DNA of 9,177 nt from Candidatus Poseidoniaceae archaeon (GTDB lineage: Archaea > Thermoplasmatota > Poseidoniia > Poseidoniales > Poseidoniaceae). The position numbers and the translations under genes are program-made. Positions 6,054 to 9,177 of the stretch are shown piece after piece. Position 1 is the first letter of the stretch; each line of letters begins with the position of its first letter. The stretch covers positions 1 to 9,177 of the forward strand of contig JAQXFM010000166.1 of assembly GCA_029250305.1 (NCBI GenBank). Reading direction: 5' to 3'. Under the pieces are notes generated by a model. The model saw nothing but the letters and a program-made list of their open reading frames with translations. It had not been told where the DNA came from and searched no databases.

Positions 6054-6740
6054 ATGCAAAACGATGCTGCCCTGTATCTCCAGTTCATCGAAAATGAGGA
6101 GAGCATCGCGAGCCGACGATTACGAATGGCGGCGCTGATTTTGTTCTGTGAGTGCGCAGCGCTCTTTTGGTTATGGCGTCAAGGAACCCCCATGCCGCTC
6201 CTTGGGGGTCTTTTCGCAGGGTGTTGCCTTTCGCTAAGTCTTGTCTACCGATCCCATGTCCGTCAATCATGGGCCAGAGAGGAAACCATGCTGGAACAAC
6301 TCGGCATCGATCCGGAATTACTCGAAGGAGGAGCGGTTCGTCAGAAACTCTTGCTCGCAGCGGAGACCGGGACATTCAACGATATGCAAGTCGAAAAAAT
6401 GACTGGCAGCATCCGTGGCCAAGATGAGAAGGGGTTCACGGGTGGAAAGCAAAATGATCGACTTGATTCAACCACGATGCGACGTGATGTGAAGGAATCT
6501 GATGGAGCCTATGAAGGGCTTGAAGGTGATTTACGTCGCTCTGAGCACCTTGTTAACGAAGCCAATGAGCGGTACAGTGCTGTTGCAAACGAACAATGGA
6601 GCGCTGCGGAGTCAAAGGATCAGGACTTGATCGAAGCCGGCGTTGAACGGTTGGGCGACTTGGTGCGCACTGATTGGTTTGAAAAAAATGCAAAGGATGG
6701 GGCCGTAGACGAACTGATGGGACAAGGCCAAAAGGAATGA
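6054..6740 (+). CDS. Two-helix membrane protein with long hydrophilic C-terminal tail, unknown function
   Basis: A 228-residue protein. After a short acidic N terminus (~1-22) there are two membrane segments (~26-42, AALILFCECAALFWLWR, and ~48-65, PLLGGLFAGCCLSLSLVY). The remaining ~160 residues are strongly hydrophilic: a helical stretch (~70-115, with EQLGIDPELLEGG) and then a charged, probably flexible or helical tail. The build resembles the preceding 102-residue gene (helical hairpin near the N terminus, charged C terminus), but I see no clear sequence repeat between the two. The start at 6054 is chosen because the region upstream overlaps the previous gene and GGTG lies ~7 bases before the ATG. 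The stop is 16 bases before the nucleotidylyltransferase gene. No known motif; a tether or scaffold role is only a guess. Confidence 0.72.
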   Translation: MQNDAALYLQFIENEESIASRRLRMAALILFCECAALFWLWRQGTPMPLLGGLFAGCCLSLSLVYRSHVRQSWAREETMLEQLGIDPELLEGGAVRQKLLLAAETGTFNDMQVEKMTGSIRGQDEKGFTGGKQNDRLDSTTMRRDVKESDGAYEGLEGDLRRSEHLVNEANERYSAVANEQWSAAESKDQDLIEAGVERLGDLVRTDWFEKNAKDGAVDELMGQGQKE

Positions 6741-6756
6741 CACGCTCCCGTTGAAC

Positions 6757-7506
6757 ATGAAGGTGAAGGCAATTCTCCTCGCTGGCGGTCATGGAAGTCG
6801 GCTGTATCCTTTCACAAAGTATACGCAAAAAACACTGTTGCCGCTTCACAACCGTCCAGTGATCGATTACGCCCTCGGGACGATCCGCAGAGCAGGCATC
6901 ACGGACATCACCATCGTCTCAAATCAATTTATTGGACAAATTACGAAACACGTCGGTGCCGGTCTGCCCGATGAAAGAATCCACTATGTGTTGGAAGAAG
7001 AGCCAACTGGCGTCGCCGATGCCCTCAATTTAGCAAGGGCCTACAACGAAGATTGTCGGCTTCTCATATATTTCTCGGACAACATCACAACAGTTGAGTT
7101 AACAGAGGAAGTTGGGACTTTTAGCAACGCTGAACATCCACCTGGTTGCGTGCTCCTGGCTCGTCAAGAAGCCAATCCTCAAGCATTTGGCGTTGCGGTT
7201 CTTGGACCAAATGAAGAAGTCGTCGACATCGTCGAAAAACCAGAAAATCCACCGTCGAATCTTGCCATCGGTGGAATCTATATGTTTGACGAACAGTTTT
7301 GGTCCTTGCTCGACCTTGGGGTTGAAGAAAAGGGGAAGGATTTCTCAATCACAGATGTCAACCGAAGGTACATTCAACGAGGCATGACGAAACTCATCAC
7401 CGTTGGCGAGGACACATGGGTGGATTGTGGAACACCGGATTCGCTTCTTCATGCCTCCAACATGGCGAAGGATGGGAAATTGAATCCGAATCCATTCCGT
7501 ACATGA
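6757..7506 (+). CDS. Sugar-1-phosphate nucleotidylyltransferase (RmlA/glucose-1-phosphate thymidylyltransferase-like)
   Basis: A 249-residue cytosolic enzyme that joins a sugar-1-phosphate to a nucleoside triphosphate, making an NDP-sugar and pyrophosphate. Evidence: the N-terminal signature ILLAGGHGSRLYPFT (6-20) with K25 downstream in KTLLPLHNRPVIDY, the metal-binding aspartate in YFSDN (D108), PQAFGVAVL (141-149), the VEKPENPP loop (159-166), GGIYMFD (172-178) and WVDCGTPDSLLHA (221-233, second metal aspartate D223). Motif spacing is closest to dTDP-glucose synthases; at 249 residues it is shorter than RmlA (~290) and lacks a C-terminal extension. UTP or another nucleotide cannot be excluded. 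The ATG at 6757 matches the family N terminus; a TTG two codons upstream (6751) is possible. Its stop overlaps the next start (ATGA), showing tight coupling to the dehydrogenase gene, which probably acts on its product or a related sugar nucleotide. Confidence 0.9.
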   Translation: MKVKAILLAGGHGSRLYPFTKYTQKTLLPLHNRPVIDYALGTIRRAGITDITIVSNQFIGQITKHVGAGLPDERIHYVLEEEPTGVADALNLARAYNEDCRLLIYFSDNITTVELTEEVGTFSNAEHPPGCVLLARQEANPQAFGVAVLGPNEEVVDIVEKPENPPSNLAIGGIYMFDEQFWSLLDLGVEEKGKDFSITDVNRRYIQRGMTKLITVGEDTWVDCGTPDSLLHASNMAKDGKLNPNPFRT

Positions 7507-8372
7507 GCACGGCAACTAAGAAAGGCAACCATCGTCTGGGACGAGCGATGAAGGTCGGAATCATTGGCGCAGGAATGGTCGGAGGAGCCATCGAAGAGTG
7601 CTTTGGCCATGCCCATGAATTGTTTGTTCATGATCCTGCAAGAGGCACACAATTGAGCGATGTCACCGACCATGTTGATTTTGCCTACATAGCGGTTCCA
7701 ACGCCACCCCACCCCGAAACAGGGGCATGCGACACGCGGATTGTCGAGGGCATTCTTGATGCATTACCCGATGGATTCACGGCCGTCATCAAGTCGACGG
7801 TGGTTCCCGGAACGACGGAACAATACCATGCTCGTTACCCTCACCTCAAGATTGCTTATTCTCCGGAATTCCTTGTCGAACGCCAGCGCCTCGAAGACTT
7901 TGCGAACCAAGACCTCCTCGTTTGTGGAACACATCACGCTGACGTTGCGGAGCGTGTCTTCGAGCAACACAAGCAGGCAGGCGTGCTTCGCCGAGAAAAC
8001 TTGTTTCATGTCACCCCCACTCAAGCCGAACTGGTCAAGTACACCAAGAATACCTTCTACGCCATCAAGGTCATTTTTGCGAACCAAATGTACGATATCT
8101 GTGAAGCAATGGGTCAAGATTGGTACGCCATTCGAGACATGATCACCGCTGAACAAGCTCAGCCCATTGGCCCCTCACACCTCGACCCTATTTTCGGCCT
8201 CAACCGCGGGTTTGGTGGAAAATGCCTCCCAAAAGACTCGATGGCACTGGGTGTGCTCGCAGAAGAGCACGGTGTGAAGTACAATCTTTTTGATGCCATT
8301 CAAACCGATAACGCTGCGCTCCGAGGCATTCTTACCGGCAAGCCAAGCGATGTCGAGACCAACGACGATTAG
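7503..8372 (+). CDS. UDP-glucose/GDP-mannose dehydrogenase-like protein lacking the C-terminal domain
   Basis: Members of this family oxidise the C6 hydroxyl of a nucleotide sugar to a carboxylate in two NAD-dependent steps. Visible elements: Rossmann loop GAGMVG (22-27) and D44, AVPTP (64-68), KSTVVPGTT (97-105), SPEFL (120-124), the central helix KYTKNTFYAIKVIFANQ (179-195) and the active site GGKCLPKD (238-245) with catalytic cysteine C241. The protein has 289 residues against ~390-450 for the family and stops ~48 residues after the cysteine, so the C-terminal Rossmann-like domain that binds the nucleotide sugar is missing. The frame ends in a clean stop, the next gene follows after 8 bases, and no remnant of the lost domain lies between them. 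The ATG at 7503 overlaps the previous stop (ATGA); an internal ATG at 7548 fits the usual family N terminus, so the first 15 basic residues may not be translated. Confidence 0.86.
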   Translation: MSTATKKGNHRLGRAMKVGIIGAGMVGGAIEECFGHAHELFVHDPARGTQLSDVTDHVDFAYIAVPTPPHPETGACDTRIVEGILDALPDGFTAVIKSTVVPGTTEQYHARYPHLKIAYSPEFLVERQRLEDFANQDLLVCGTHHADVAERVFEQHKQAGVLRRENLFHVTPTQAELVKYTKNTFYAIKVIFANQMYDICEAMGQDWYAIRDMITAEQAQPIGPSHLDPIFGLNRGFGGKCLPKDSMALGVLAEEHGVKYNLFDAIQTDNAALRGILTGKPSDVETNDD

Positions 8373-8380
8373 AGGGCCAC

Positions 8381-8812
8381 ATGTCGAAACCTAACATGGC
8401 CGAAGTCCTTCCCAGAGGCACCCTCCAGCGCTTCGGCATTGCGGGTGGGTTCAACACATTCATCTTTTGGATTATTTGGGAAACCTTGCGGCTATCGCCG
8501 CTCTACGATGCTGCGGGTGAAACTGCGTTGTGGTCGTTATCATGGCTGGCGTCAAGCGTTGTCGCTCACTTTGTCCATAGGAGGTTCACTTTTGATGGCC
8601 GAAGGAACGTTCGAACCACGGTGCTAGGCGCCATCTCAGTGTATGCTGTCGGCATGATGGGCTCGACGCTCTCTTTTGACGCCATGTTGAGCCTTTTGAC
8701 GGCGTTCCCGATTCGACTCTTATTCCTCTTCAACATCGGAATTTGGGGTCTGTTCACATGGGCGAGCATGCGCTGGTTTGTGTTTGGTTACACCACCATT
8801 GAAGACGAATAA
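8381..8812 (+). CDS. GtrA-like four-helix membrane protein
   Basis: A 143-residue integral membrane protein with four hydrophobic segments (~16-36, 45-66, 79-100, 110-132) and the GtrA-family pattern: QRFGIAGGFNTFIFW in helix 1, SWLASSVVAHFVHRRFTF across helix 2 and the loop after it, then RLLFLFNIGIWGLFTWASMRWFVF as helix 4. GtrA proteins are linked to cell-surface polysaccharide and glycolipid synthesis, and are thought to move polyprenyl-phosphate sugars across the membrane, though this is not shown for most. The ATG at 8381 follows AGAGGG, 8 bases after the dehydrogenase stop, so it closes the sugar-nucleotide operon. Its stop codon directly abuts that of the convergent DUF2237 gene. Confidence 0.85.
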   Translation: MSKPNMAEVLPRGTLQRFGIAGGFNTFIFWIIWETLRLSPLYDAAGETALWSLSWLASSVVAHFVHRRFTFDGRRNVRTTVLGAISVYAVGMMGSTLSFDAMLSLLTAFPIRLLFLFNIGIWGLFTWASMRWFVFGYTTIEDE

Positions 8813-9175
8813 TCAGACGGCATGGGTTTCCATCAGCGCCAATGGAATCACTTCCAAAGCCGCCTCATGCGTTGCTTCAAGGTCGAGTGGGCATGCATGG
8901 CCGGCGTTGACTGCAGCAAGCCATGTCCTTGCACAAACGCACCATGCATCACCAGGTTTCAACCCAGGAAAACCGTGCTGAGGCGCAGGTGTCATCAAAT
9001 CATTGCCGCGACTTTTGGCAAATTCAAGAAAGGCCTCTGTAACCAAACAACACACCGTGTGACTGCCCCGATCGTTCTCATCGGTGTTGCATTTTCCATC
9101 CCGATACCAACCGGTCATCGGGTCACACGAACAACTGTCGAGGGGTTGGCCAAGGACGTTTTTGCTTGGGTACAT
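8813..9175 (-). CDS. DUF2237 family protein
   Basis: A 120-residue soluble protein matching DUF2237 end to end: NVLGQPLDSCSCDPMTGWYR (6-25), DGKC (26-29), GSHTVCC (37-43), GNDLMTPAPQHGFPGLKPGD (57-76), WCVCARTW (78-85), AGHACPL (91-97) and ATHEAALEVIPL (101-112). The family has conserved cysteines and histidines (here C15, C29, C42, C79, C81, H39) that could bind metal or be redox-active; its function is unknown. I know it mainly from bacteria and some eukaryotes, so its presence here may reflect transfer. The ATG at 9175 is two bases from the window edge, so an upstream start cannot be excluded; family members begin with only a few residues before NVLG, so this start is plausible. It is convergent with the GtrA gene, with no bases between the two stop codons. 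Confidence 0.87.
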   Translation of the reverse strand: MYPSKNVLGQPLDSCSCDPMTGWYRDGKCNTDENDRGSHTVCCLVTEAFLEFAKSRGNDLMTPAPQHGFPGLKPGDAWCVCARTWLAAVNAGHACPLDLEATHEAALEVIPLALMETHAV

Positions 9176-9177
9176 GT

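Noticed and set aside
7764..8156. Minus-strand open frame of 130 codons
   Set aside because: Shadow of the dehydrogenase, whose conserved motifs run through the same stretch.
1..9177. CRISPR array, insertion sequence, defence island, tRNA or rRNA
   Set aside because: No spaced repeats, transposase or nuclease motifs, or tRNA-like folds were seen on either strand.

Overview
The window looks like a piece of an archaeal genome, most likely a planktonic marine euryarchaeon of the Marine Group II / Poseidoniales type. The strongest sign is a complete archaeal-type 4-phosphopantoate--beta-alanine ligase (2185-2928), a family that replaces bacterial PanC in archaea. Other signs are dense gene packing, purine-rich Shine-Dalgarno sites mixed with one likely leaderless TATA-box promoter, and base composition near half G+C. 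The group assignment is inference; the archaeal call is firmer. No tRNA, rRNA, CRISPR, insertion sequence or phage gene was seen.

Layout. (1) 1-1133, minus strand: a secreted protein with a Sec signal peptide running off the left edge, and just upstream of it a CoA-binding-domain protein. The two probably form one transcription unit. (2) 1305-2928, plus strand: nadC followed 10 bases later by the phosphopantothenate synthetase, a two-gene cofactor unit (NAD and coenzyme A) divergent from unit 1. (3) 2944-4128, minus strand: a full-length isocitrate/isopropylmalate-family dehydrogenase, convergent with unit 2. (4) 4353-5000, plus strand: an acidic protein of unknown function with a likely C-terminal winged helix. 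(5) 5081-8812, plus strand: six closely packed genes. Three encode uncharacterised small membrane proteins, some with long helical or hydrophilic tails. They are followed by a sugar-1-phosphate nucleotidylyltransferase, a short UDP-glucose/GDP-mannose dehydrogenase-like protein and a GtrA-family membrane protein. (6) 8813-9175, minus strand: a DUF2237 protein whose stop codon abuts that of the GtrA gene.

How the genes may work together. The last three genes of unit 5 suggest a route that makes an activated sugar, oxidises it to a nucleotide-sugar acid and handles a lipid-linked sugar at the membrane, as in cell-surface glycan synthesis. The three membrane proteins upstream have no recognised function. 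Their shared strand and tight spacing make them candidates for an envelope module linked to that route. The clearest oddity is the dehydrogenase: it keeps the NAD-binding and catalytic parts, including the active-site cysteine, but ends where the nucleotide-sugar-binding C-terminal domain should begin. Nothing in the window is a proven new system; this membrane-plus-sugar cluster is the best candidate.
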